This document shows, in pieces, positions 43,886 through 51,224 of a stretch of DNA of 57,381 nt. Positions within the stretch are counted from its first letter, which is position 1. Each line of letters starts with the position of its first letter. The notes beneath the pieces were generated by a model, which was given only the letters and a program-made list of their open reading frames with translations, was not told where the DNA came from and searched no databases. Both the position numbers and the translations under genes were made by a program. The DNA comes from Candidatus Saganbacteria bacterium (lineage in GTDB: Bacteria > Margulisbacteria > WOR-1 > XYC2-FULL-46-14 > WPAF01): positions 1-57,381 of the forward strand of contig WPAF01000006.1 in the NCBI GenBank assembly GCA_009772965.1. The letters run 5' to 3'.

Positions 43886-45056
43886 TTTTTGCTCCCCCTT
43901 TAACTGTTTTTGCCGGTATTTTTTTTGGCGGGACAACAATAACTGATTTTGCTTCAGGGGTAATTACTTTTTCGATGTCCCATTTGGACTTAGCTTTTGC
44001 CGTGTCTTTTGCGTTAAATGAATGGTCATAGGATAAGGAAAAAAAACTGTTGGTCATTCCGGCGGCTCCGGTAAATTGATGGAAAGCATAATCAAATTTA
44101 AAATTGTTATAATTTAATCCTACGCCGGCGGTTAAATTGGAAATTGCGGAAAGCTTTGAGCCGCTGCCGTCTCCAGCCGCGTCTTGGTCGATTCCCGCCC
44201 TTATGCTAACAAGGTTAACCGGAATCCACTCGAATCCGGTATGGTAGATTATCGGATATCCTTTGCGGGTAGGGTAGTAGTCAAAATCAAAAAGAAGTTT
44301 TACGTTGAGGCCGTTTAATTTTTTTAAGTTGACGGCAATCCCGTTTTCCCAAACTGCGGGGTATGATTCTTCGTGCCCGGTCGCGTAAGTAAGCTTGCCG
44401 CCCATTGATGAAGGAAGAATGTTTTGCACAGTTGACCCGAGGGAAAGCCAAGGGTTTAATTTAACAAGGATTCCAAGGTCAAGTTCCCTTCCGCTGGCGC
44501 TTCCCTGCGTAATCCCATCGCCCGACATCCCGGCGAAAAACAATTTAAGATTTGCCCCAAACAGTGTTTCATAAGGAATACTGAAAGGGATTTTAAAATT
44601 TTGCAGTTTGTTTCCGTAAGAAATTATTCCGACATTATTAAAATAATTGATAGTAGGCTGTGTCGGGTCAATTTCATAGACCGGGTCATTGGGGTTTGAT
44701 CCTTCTTTAACCCGAGTCGCGTAGCCGCCGGCAATGGTTGAGCTGGTATAGCCGGCTCCAAAAACTCCAAAATTAGTGGGGTAAACGCCCGCGATATTTA
44801 AATAAGTAAAATCTTCCAAGAAGTTGCCCGACATTGATGTTATTTGCCAATCAGCAATATTTCCAAGCCCGGCGGGGTTTGTATAAAGCGCTCCAACGTC
44901 ATCGGTCAAACCAACAAAGGCTTTGCCCATTCCCAGTATTCTTCCGCCAACCGACAGTCTTGTTGGATCAGGAGCTATTGCCTGTGCGAATACAATACCG
45001 ACAATGAAGAAATTAAAAACAATAAGTAGTAAGAAATAAGTAATAAGTTTTCTCAT
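43860..45056 (-). CDS. PorV/PorQ-family outer-membrane barrel
   Basis: A 398-residue exported barrel with signal peptide (about 1-24, ending FAQA), then GGRILGMGKAFVGLTDDVGALYTNPAGL cut as GRILGMGKAFVGLTDD and TNPAGL, the PorV/PorQ signature, and many amphipathic strands (about 60-350). A lysine/valine-rich, probably flexible tail follows (about 355-398). PorV in type IX secretion hands substrates to surface attachment. It overlaps the upstream gene by 4 bp and its end overlaps the collagen-like gene by 26 bp. It is similar to the barrel part of the SLH fusion at 16577. Confidence 0.87.
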   Translation of the reverse strand: MRKLITYFLLLIVFNFFIVGIVFAQAIAPDPTRLSVGGRILGMGKAFVGLTDDVGALYTNPAGLGNIADWQITSMSGNFLEDFTYLNIAGVYPTNFGVFGAGYTSSTIAGGYATRVKEGSNPNDPVYEIDPTQPTINYFNNVGIISYGNKLQNFKIPFSIPYETLFGANLKLFFAGMSGDGITQGSASGRELDLGILVKLNPWLSLGSTVQNILPSSMGGKLTYATGHEESYPAVWENGIAVNLKKLNGLNVKLLFDFDYYPTRKGYPIIYHTGFEWIPVNLVSIRAGIDQDAAGDGSGSKLSAISNLTAGVGLNYNNFKFDYAFHQFTGAAGMTNSFFSLSYDHSFNAKDTAKAKSKWDIEKVITPEAKSVIVVPPKKIPAKTVKGGAKNVKKKSAK

Positions 45057-46891
45057 CTAAATACTACAAGTTTTCCTTTAGCGGTTATGCCGTTTTTGGC
45101 AATAACTCTTATTGGCCAGATGCCGTTGGGCATGCCCATGCCTTCGCCGGTTTTTAAAGGGATTGAAATCGTGTTGTTGCCGACTTTTATAGCCGCCGCG
45201 ACTATATTAAATATTCCAGTTGATCCCGCGACAATAATTTTCCCGTTGTCATCCGCCACGCTTGAGACAATAGTTGCGTTAATGGTGCTTTGCGTGTCGG
45301 GATTTACATATTGCTTTCCGGCAGGGTAAATTATCCCAACGGTGGCGGCCGCTGATGGCGCTGATGGCTGGGCGACAACTTTTGCCTCAACTGTTGATGT
45401 CCATAGATATTTATTGTTTGTCACAGTTAATGAATAGGTTCCTGCAACAACACTGCTTCCGATATCAACAGTGCAGTAGATTTTGGTATTATCAGAATTG
45501 GCTGAATTTGCAGTAATAGTAAAGCCTGTTGGTGCGGTAACAGTTACTTCAGTTGTTGCTTCAGCAGTATTTAAACGAATCTCAACCGAGCTGTATTTGC
45601 CGCCGGCATAGAACTCAGTATTGCCGGTTTGCGGATTGTAAATTGAAATAGAAGAAGAAGAAGAACCTCCTGCTGAAGCAGTCACAGAAAAAGATGAAGT
45701 TGTTTTGCCAGTGTCAGGATTTGTAACTGTGACGGTTTTACTTCCAATCACAATGGTTGAAGGGATTGTAATATTTGCTGTTATTTGAGTTGAACTGGTA
45801 TAGGTAACAGAGTTTACCGTAACGCCGGATATTGCAACGGTTGGCTTATCAGTTCCTGTTGTACCCTGAAAATTTGTTCCGGTGATTGTAATATCTCCTG
45901 TCCACCCTGCAGCCGCGGAAGAGGGGGAAATTGAAGTTACTTCAGGGGAAACAATATACTTATAAAGGCCGTCAGAAAAAAGCGCCCAGCCATTATTTGA
46001 GTCAGTAAAAAATACGGATAAGGCGTTACCTATTGATCCTGAACTCTGGGTTGTCCAACTACTGGGGCTTCCACCTCCGGTTGAGGTGTAAAATATTTCT
46101 CCGCCGTTGGAAACTGCCCATCCTTCAAGGGCGCTTGTAAACCATACGTCTTTTATAGTTGCGTAGGTATTAAGAACAACTGTTGTCCAATTTGCTCCGC
46201 CATTTTCTGTTTTAAATATGCATCCATTGAGTCCATTGTCACCCGACATAAATACAAGATTAGCATCTTCAGCATGCACGCCTCTAAGACTTGGACTGCC
46301 CGTAATGGCAGAAGAACTCCATGCGGTTCCGTTCCATTTTGCGTAGCCGGTTGTTCCTGTTACCCAAATATTGCTTGTAGAAGTGCTGTGAGCTTTATAC
46401 GTTTCGCCAATGCCAAGGTTAATTGCTTCCCAAGTTGTTCCACCGTTAACTGTATGCCTAAAATCACCAGCCCATAAGCCTCCCGTAACAATGCCATTGT
46501 TTTGATCAGCAAACCAAATGCTTTCATAAAGAATATCACCCGGACTTACCGATGTCCAAGTCGAACCATTATCAGTAGAAGATTCAATCCTCCCACTAGC
46601 GGGAACAGTTGTTCCGGCGGAATAGAGCGTATTATTGATATAATGAACGCTTGAAGCAATATAAAGTGCTGTGCCAGAAGTTATAGCAGTCCAGGTTATT
46701 CCTCTATCAGTAGTTTTAAAGAGAGAATTATTTGCAAAATAACCTACTTTAGAATCTGTGAAATAAGTGTTGCCCAAACTTCCACCTGTGGATGCATATT
46801 GTCTATGCCAAACCCCGGCGTAGGAAGAAGAAGCAATTAAAAATAGAACTAAAAAAAACAGGGTAATCCTAAAAACCGAAGTTTTAATCAT
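45053..46891 (-). CDS. Exported Asp-box propeller protein with IPT/TIG domain
   Basis: A 612-residue secreted protein, first of surface operon 2. Seen: signal peptide (about 1-25), a beta-propeller (about 26-320) with Asp-box repeats such as STDNGSTWTSV, TVNGGTTWEAI and TENGGANWTTV (BNR/Ycf48-like), an IPT/TIG domain (about 322-405), a serine-rich linker (about 406-415), another Ig-like domain, and a C-terminal domain (about 520-612) ending in a glycine-tryptophan strand and KGKLVVF. Propellers of this type are often surface adhesion or assembly modules; the ligand is unknown. Confidence 0.82.
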   Translation of the reverse strand: MIKTSVFRITLFFLVLFLIASSSYAGVWHRQYASTGGSLGNTYFTDSKVGYFANNSLFKTTDRGITWTAITSGTALYIASSVHYINNTLYSAGTTVPASGRIESSTDNGSTWTSVSPGDILYESIWFADQNNGIVTGGLWAGDFRHTVNGGTTWEAINLGIGETYKAHSTSTSNIWVTGTTGYAKWNGTAWSSSAITGSPSLRGVHAEDANLVFMSGDNGLNGCIFKTENGGANWTTVVLNTYATIKDVWFTSALEGWAVSNGGEIFYTSTGGGSPSSWTTQSSGSIGNALSVFFTDSNNGWALFSDGLYKYIVSPEVTSISPSSAAAGWTGDITITGTNFQGTTGTDKPTVAISGVTVNSVTYTSSTQITANITIPSTIVIGSKTVTVTNPDTGKTTSSFSVTASAGGSSSSSISIYNPQTGNTEFYAGGKYSSVEIRLNTAEATTEVTVTAPTGFTITANSANSDNTKIYCTVDIGSSVVAGTYSLTVTNNKYLWTSTVEAKVVAQPSAPSAAATVGIIYPAGKQYVNPDTQSTINATIVSSVADDNGKIIVAGSTGIFNIVAAAIKVGNNTISIPLKTGEGMGMPNGIWPIRVIAKNGITAKGKLVVFR

Positions 46892-46902
46892 TTGTTAGCG
46901 CA

Positions 46903-46931
46903 ATTGTAGGATTTTGTTTGGCGCCAGTCAA
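46903..46931 (-). promoter_or_regulatory. Promoter of surface operon 2
   Basis: On the minus strand TTGACT (46931-46926), 17-bp spacer, TACAAT (46908-46903). The ATG at 46891 follows by 11 bases, giving a leader of about 4-5 bases. The -35 overlaps the nadB stop codon, so operon 2 can be transcribed apart from nadB. Confidence 0.6.
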
Positions 46932-48508
46932 GGAGTATTTTTATAAACCAAATTCTTTTTCCAGATTACATCATCTTTCTCTGGAAAATCAGACCTATAA
47001 TGCGCGCCGCGGGATTCTTGCCTGTCCAGTGCGGCTTGGATTATTAATTTTGAAACAGTCAACATATTCATTACTTCAATTTCTTTGAAAGCGCTGATCA
47101 TAAAATTGAGCTGTTTTTCGGCTATTTCGATTTTCCGTAAAGCTTCAATTAAACTGTTTTTTGATCTAATTATCCCCGCGCCTTTCCAGATTGCGCTTTT
47201 AATAATTAATTTTAACCTCTGCAATTCCACTTCTTTTAAGTGTGGGGTAGGGGATGTTTTTTCCTGGTCAAATTCAATTGTTTGGCTGGAGGGCATTTTT
47301 TTTGCGGCCAAAGCGGACCTTTGTCCAAAGACTAAACCGTCAAGCAGTGAATTACTGGCAAGGCGGTTTGCCCCATGCACTCCAAGCGAAGCGCATTCCC
47401 CGGCGGCAAAAAGGCCGGAAATATTTGTCTGTCCTTTGACATCTGTTTTTATTCCACCCATGGCATAATGGGCGGCGGGGGCTACAGGGATATTATCTTT
47501 GGTGATATCAAGTCCTCTTTCTAAACAGGTTTTATAAATAACAGGGAACCTCTTTTTAATATTTTCCGGTTCAATATTTTGAAGGCTTAGGTAAACATGG
47601 TCGCTTCCGGTTGACTGCATTTCTGTAAAGATTGCTCTAGATACTACGTCGCGCGGCGCCAATTCCAGTTTGGAGTGGTATTTTTCCATAAATCGCTCGC
47701 CAAGTTTATTTAATAAAATGCCGCCTTCGCCGCGAACTGCCTCTGAAATTAAAAATTGGGGTAGGGCGATAATATCTTCAAACTCTTTAAATTGGACAAG
47801 GGCGGTGGGGTGGAACTGGACAAATTCCATGTCTGTTACTTCCGCGCCTGCTCTATAAGCCATGGCAACTCCGTCTCCGGTGGCGGATAAAGGGTTGGTG
47901 GTGTATAAAAATATTTGGCACAAGCCGCCGGTTGCAAGGATTACAGCATTAGCAAGATATGTTTCGATCTCGCCAGTTTTTAGGTTTTGGGCGTTTATGC
48001 CGATACAGCGGCTGTCTTTTATTATTAAATCAATACCCGGGGTTTCCTCATGGATTTCAGCCAGCCCTTCTTTTATTAAATTGTTTCCAAGGGTTTTTTC
48101 AATTTCAAGGCCGGTTGCGTCTCCGGCATGTAGGATTCTTCTTCTTTTGTGGGCTCCTTCTAGAGCTAGGGCAAATCCACCGCCAGCCTCAGTTTCTGCT
48201 TTGTCAAACCGGGCGCCCATTTCGATTAATTCTTTTACCCGGGCTACGCCTTCATTTACTAAAATTTTAACGGCTTCTTCATTGCACAAGCCAGCTCCGG
48301 CTTCAAGCGTGTCTTCCAGATGGTATTGGGTTGAGTCTTTAATGCTGTCAATAGCCGCGGCAATTCCGCCTTGGGCTTTTTCAGTCGCGCCTTCTCCTAT
48401 TTTGCCTTTTAAAAGAAGGATTACTTTTGCGGATTTTGAAGCGGTAAGCGCGGCTCTTAGGCCGGCAATCCCGCCCCCGACGATGATAATGTCACAATGC
48501 TTGACCAT
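46928..48508 (-). CDS. nadB: L-aspartate oxidase
   Basis: FAD enzyme that oxidises L-aspartate to iminoaspartate for NAD synthesis; anaerobes use fumarate as acceptor. The 526-residue protein has the N-terminal FAD motif VGGGIAGLRAALTAS (about 10-24), the flavin-contacting AQGGIAAA (about 45-52), the catalytic EAVRGEGG region, the HGANRLASNSLLDGLVFG segment (about 374-391) and a C-terminal helical domain. No nadA or nadC is beside it. The family overlaps with succinate dehydrogenase flavoproteins, but the HGANRLASNSLLE/D motif supports NadB. The ATG lies 6 bases after a -10 box, with no Shine-Dalgarno. Confidence 0.93.
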   Translation of the reverse strand: MVKHCDIIIVGGGIAGLRAALTASKSAKVILLLKGKIGEGATEKAQGGIAAAIDSIKDSTQYHLEDTLEAGAGLCNEEAVKILVNEGVARVKELIEMGARFDKAETEAGGGFALALEGAHKRRRILHAGDATGLEIEKTLGNNLIKEGLAEIHEETPGIDLIIKDSRCIGINAQNLKTGEIETYLANAVILATGGLCQIFLYTTNPLSATGDGVAMAYRAGAEVTDMEFVQFHPTALVQFKEFEDIIALPQFLISEAVRGEGGILLNKLGERFMEKYHSKLELAPRDVVSRAIFTEMQSTGSDHVYLSLQNIEPENIKKRFPVIYKTCLERGLDITKDNIPVAPAAHYAMGGIKTDVKGQTNISGLFAAGECASLGVHGANRLASNSLLDGLVFGQRSALAAKKMPSSQTIEFDQEKTSPTPHLKEVELQRLKLIIKSAIWKGAGIIRSKNSLIEALRKIEIAEKQLNFMISAFKEIEVMNMLTVSKLIIQAALDRQESRGAHYRSDFPEKDDVIWKKNLVYKNTP

Positions 48509-48514
48509 AAAATT

Positions 48515-48543
48515 AGTATACTCTTATTGACAATCGGCGACAA
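48515..48543 (-). promoter_or_regulatory. nadB promoter, probably leaderless
   Basis: On the minus strand TTGTCG (48543-48538), 17-bp spacer, TATACT (48520-48515). The ATG at 48508 follows by 6 bases. It overlaps face to back with the plus-strand promoter for the small gene at 48563. Confidence 0.55.
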
Positions 48544-48555
48544 TAGTGTTTAAAT
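48527..48555 (+). promoter_or_regulatory. Promoter of the small membrane protein gene at 48563
   Basis: Consensus TTGACA (48527-48532), 17-bp spacer, TTAAAT (48550-48555). The ATG at 48563 follows by 7 bases, again without Shine-Dalgarno. Confidence 0.5.
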
Positions 48556-48562
48556 TTCAGTC

Positions 48563-48790
48563 ATGGAAGCAAAGATCGCGCAGATAGTAAATCACAGCCC
48601 GATATTTAAGGGGACAGCTCTTGTTGTTCTTGGCATATTGGCGTTGATGTTTTCTTATTTTATGAAAAAGAAATGGAATGAGAAAAAAAGTTTTGGGTTT
48701 TCGCTTTTTCAGGGAATTGCGATTTTTATTGTGCTTTTTGGCTTATTTATACTTATTTACCGGCCGAATTGGTGGGGTTTGCCTTACTAA
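48563..48790 (+). CDS. Small two-helix membrane protein
   Basis: Not recognised. The 75 residues contain two hydrophobic helices (about 17-34 and 48-67) separated by a strongly basic loop KKKWNEKK, which should face the cytoplasm, and end in an aromatic RPNWWGLPY. Its own promoter and divergence from nadB support it as a gene. Its 3' end overlaps the convergent 3D-domain gene by 4 bp. Confidence 0.6.
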   Translation: MEAKIAQIVNHSPIFKGTALVVLGILALMFSYFMKKKWNEKKSFGFSLFQGIAIFIVLFGLFILIYRPNWWGLPY

Positions 48791-49176
48791 ACTGTTTCTA
48801 CAACGTAGTATTTAAGTTTTTTTGCGCCGAATTTCATTGCTTCATTATATCCACTAAACCAAATATCGATCCTGCGTGCAAATCTTTTATTCATTCTATC
48901 TTCGACGACAAAGATTTGATTGCCGAAGCCCTCAATTTTAACCTTTGTTCCAAAGGGTAAAAAGTTAGATGCTATTACGCCTTTGCGGCAGCGAGTTCCT
49001 GATGCAGTAACCCACGGACTACTGTCAGTTTGTCCTTCAAGGGAATTATAAGCGGTCATTAAAACATGTCCGGTTTTGATGATTTTATGGTTGCCGCTTG
49101 ACGCCTGCGGCCCAAATAAGAATAATGACAATATTACTAAAGCTAATATTTTGGCGTAGAAACGGCTAAATTTCAT
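48787..49176 (-). CDS. Exported 3D-domain protein
   Basis: A 129-residue secreted protein with the 3D (Asp-Asp-Asp) domain, shared by MltA-type lytic transglycosylases and Rpf/YuiC-like cell-wall proteins. Start: AAGGAG precedes ATG 49176 by 7 bases and gives a proper signal peptide (about 1-29); the frame is open to 49194. Seen: MTAYNSLEGQTDSSPWVTASG, IASNFLPFGTKVKIEG, and VVEDRMN with RIDIWF. The aspartates D48, D94 and D105 (approximate) are the likely catalytic set. Probably acts on peptidoglycan. Confidence 0.85.
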   Translation of the reverse strand: MKFSRFYAKILALVILSLFLFGPQASSGNHKIIKTGHVLMTAYNSLEGQTDSSPWVTASGTRCRKGVIASNFLPFGTKVKIEGFGNQIFVVEDRMNKRFARRIDIWFSGYNEAMKFGAKKLKYYVVETV

Positions 49177-49305
49177 AGTTGCTCTCCTTGGCAATCGTTG
49201 ATAGTCTTCTATATGTATAGTCGAGTTAACTTGGAAGAATATTGCATAGATTTAGCTTTAAGTTTTGGGTGATATTGTGATATTATTAATGTAATTGGCA
49301 TATAT

Positions 49306-49376
49306 TGCGGGATCGTCTAATGGTAGGACGCATGCCTCTGGAGCATGCTATCTAGGTTCGAGTCCTAGTCCCGCAG
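49306..49376 (+). tRNA. tRNA-Gln (anticodon CTG)
   Basis: A complete cloverleaf: acceptor TGCGGGA/TCCCGCA with the weak U1-A72 pair typical of tRNA-Gln, a D-arm with AATGGTA, anticodon stem CATGC/GCATG with loop CTCTGGA (anticodon 49338-49340), and T-arm CTAGG-TTCGAGT-CCTAG. Discriminator base G at 49376; CCA is not encoded. It reads CAG codons. Confidence 0.93.
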
Positions 49377-49506
49377 TGGTTCGACTCGTCGTCCCTCGAC
49401 AAGATCGGGACTTCCTCGCTCACCACTGCGTCCTTGGGAAAATGTTATAGTAACTGAAAGAGTCGAACCAGACCGAGCGAACGAACGAAGTGAGGGAGTC
49501 GAGGTT
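49376..49506 (+). repeat. Structured repeat region abutting tRNA-Gln
   Basis: Starts at the last base of the tRNA and runs to about 49506. GGTTCGACTC (49378-49387) is complementary to GAGTCGAACC (49460-49469), CCTCGAC (49394-49400) to GTCGAGG (49499-49505), and GTCCC (49391-49395) to GGGAC (49407-49411). A small tandem GAACGAACGAA lies in the right half, and a T-run follows. It is more GC-rich than its surroundings. It could be an inserted mobile repeat or a structured RNA. 49507-49596 is AT-rich with no feature that I can support. Confidence 0.55.
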
Positions 49507-49596
49507 TTTATAGGACAATAACAAGAACAATAACTGGGATACTAAATCAACCCTTCCCCCTGAAATTTATTGCCCTTTTGTAAGATATCCCAATAG

Positions 49597-50391
49597 ATGA
49601 GAATTAGTAAAATAACAGACCTAAAAAAGTGCCATATAATCTCGGCCGAAAGAAGAGTAAGCGGATATTTATTTCCTTTTGGCGGTAGGGGAATGTGTGT
49701 CTCCCATGCTAACATTGAATATCATAAACAAGTCGCGAAAGCCTTTTTTTCTTCTGCTATTTCTGGCAAGATAACCAATCTAGAATTAGCCAGGCATATT
49801 ATTGTCAATTGCCTCAAATTTACATTCCATAAAGCGACAAAAGAGATTGAATGTTCAACAAAGAGTTGCTTTGAGGCTGTGTATCAAAAAATTGTTGAAG
49901 ACTTGCCACTTGATGCCCGTGTCAATTTAAAAGCTTGTGTTGAAAGAGGGTTTAAAGATTTACAAATAATAAACGAAAACGGGACAATAAATAGGATTGG
50001 TTTGGAATGTGAAGATTTAATTGGAAATAGGCGTATAAGTGAAAAGCGGATATATTGGAAACCCCACGATAATAATTTCTTTAGTAAATTTATTGAAAAA
50101 TTATTTGGACCGGAAAATTTCACTATTGATTTCCCTTATATAGGGCCAGTTGATTTTTGCGGGAATAAAATGAATGAAACGCAAGTCTTTCAATCACTGC
50201 TTGGGCAAGGTTTTATTAGGGAAGCTGTTTTTTTTAAAACTGATCAAAAATTCGGGAATTATATAGTTGTTAGAAGAAAAGTAGGGGCTTCGATAGAAAA
50301 ATTTTGCAAACAGTTTAAAGCTGAATTTTTAACTGCTTATCAAAAAGAACAGGCCTATTATATTTTACAAAGGATAATAGGTTGCTTATGA
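49597..50391 (+). CDS. Hypothetical protein, 264 residues
   Basis: Not recognised. No signal peptide or membrane helix. It has eight to nine cysteines (for example C12, C34, C71, C85, C90), a GYLFPFGGRGMCVSH segment near the N-terminus, and a C-terminal part (about 190-260) with QSLLGQGFIREAVFFKTD and a basic strand VVRRKV. There is no Shine-Dalgarno; a TAAGAT ends 10 bases before the ATG. It lies between the tRNA-adjacent repeat and rex, with no link to either, so it could be a recently acquired gene. Confidence 0.6.
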   Translation: MRISKITDLKKCHIISAERRVSGYLFPFGGRGMCVSHANIEYHKQVAKAFFSSAISGKITNLELARHIIVNCLKFTFHKATKEIECSTKSCFEAVYQKIVEDLPLDARVNLKACVERGFKDLQIINENGTINRIGLECEDLIGNRRISEKRIYWKPHDNNFFSKFIEKLFGPENFTIDFPYIGPVDFCGNKMNETQVFQSLLGQGFIREAVFFKTDQKFGNYIVVRRKVGASIEKFCKQFKAEFLTAYQKEQAYYILQRIIGCL

Positions 50392-50437
50392 GCAATATGC
50401 CAAATAAATAAAAAAATAAACATATTGACTTATTTAC

Positions 50438-50459
50438 TATAATGTGAAATAATTCACAT
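50438..50459 (+). promoter_or_regulatory. rex promoter with overlapping Rex operator
   Basis: TATAAT (50438-50443) overlaps an 18-bp Rex-type operator, ATGTGAAATAATTCACAT (50442-50459), close to the Rex consensus TTGTGAAATNNTTTCACAA: the two 7-base arms are perfect inverted repeats. Rex bound here would block RNA polymerase, giving autoregulation. The -35 is not clear. Confidence 0.8.
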
Positions 50460-50461
50460 AT

Positions 50462-51082
50462 ATGAGAAAGCACTTTCCAGAAAGAACTATCCAGCGCTTG
50501 TTGTTGTATTACAGGTATCTCAATTTTATGCTTCAACAAGGCACTAAAATGATTTCATCAAGAGGCCTTGCCGATCTTTTGGAAATCATGGATTCCCAGG
50601 TAAGGAAAGACCTTTCATATTTTGGAAAACTAGGCAAACGTGGGGCGGGGTATGACATCCTTGAGCTGAGGAATAAGATCGCGGAAATATTGGGGATTAA
50701 ATCCAAAAAAAATATTTGTATAGTTGGTATGGGGAATCTTGGCTCAGCGCTTTCCGCGTATAAGGGGTTTGAAGAACTTGGCTTCAACATTTCACTTGTT
50801 TTTGATGTTTCAGAACAAAAAGTTGGGCATAAAATAAAAGGGCAAATATGCAGCAATTACTCGGATTTGCTAAAACTGATTAAAGAAAACTCCATTAAAA
50901 TTGCAATACTTACTGTTCCTGCTAACTCGGCGCAGGAGACAGCTTTAGCTCTTGAAAAAAGCGGCATCAAAGCAATACTTAACTTTACCCCTGTAAAGCT
51001 TACGCTTTCAAAGGCAGTTAAAATTCGGAATGTTGATCTTGCCTTAGAATTGAAAACGCTATCCTTTTTTACGGAAGATTAG
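50462..51082 (+). CDS. rex: Redox-sensing transcriptional repressor Rex
   Basis: Senses the NADH/NAD+ ratio and releases DNA when NADH is high. The 206-residue dimeric protein has an N-terminal winged helix (about 1-80; RTIQRLLLYYRYL, ISSRGLADLLEIMDSQVRKDLSYFG) and a C-terminal Rossmann domain (about 82-200) with GMGNLGSAL and a FDVSEQKVG strand that discriminates NAD(H). Full length. A Rex operator lies in its own promoter, and another in the promoter of the adjacent formate operon, which is very probably its target. Confidence 0.96.
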   Translation: MRKHFPERTIQRLLLYYRYLNFMLQQGTKMISSRGLADLLEIMDSQVRKDLSYFGKLGKRGAGYDILELRNKIAEILGIKSKKNICIVGMGNLGSALSAYKGFEELGFNISLVFDVSEQKVGHKIKGQICSNYSDLLKLIKENSIKIAILTVPANSAQETALALEKSGIKAILNFTPVKLTLSKAVKIRNVDLALELKTLSFFTED

Positions 51083-51085
51083 TTC

Positions 51086-51138
51086 TTGACATAATAATAA
51101 TAAGCATGGTAAAATCCTAATTGTGATACATTTCACAA
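51086..51138 (+). promoter_or_regulatory. Formate operon promoter with Rex operator
   Basis: TTGACA (51086-51091), 18-bp spacer, TAAAAT (51110-51115). Directly downstream, over the expected transcription start, lies TTGTGATACATTTCACAA (51121-51138), matching 16 of 18 positions of TTGTGAAATATTTCACAA. About 86 bases of leader follow, with TTAGGAGG before focA. Predicted effect: repression when NAD+ is abundant, induction when NADH accumulates. Confidence 0.82.
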
Positions 51139-51224
51139 AGTAGTGTTATCGATTGTATTTTAATGAGGGGGTGCCGCTGAATTAAGTTCGTGTTATTGAT
51201 TTTGATTGCTTAGGAGGAAGTTAA

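Noticed and set aside
47862-48530. 222-residue plus-strand open frame opposite nadB
   Set aside because: It is antisense to a full-length NadB; its proline/serine-rich composition is typical of shadow frames.
49306-50391. Integrated element with tRNA att sites
   Set aside because: No integrase gene and no second copy of the tRNA 3' end was seen downstream within the window.
50425-50430. TTGACT as the -35 of the rex promoter
   Set aside because: It lies only 7 bases before the TATAAT, too close to act as a -35 element.
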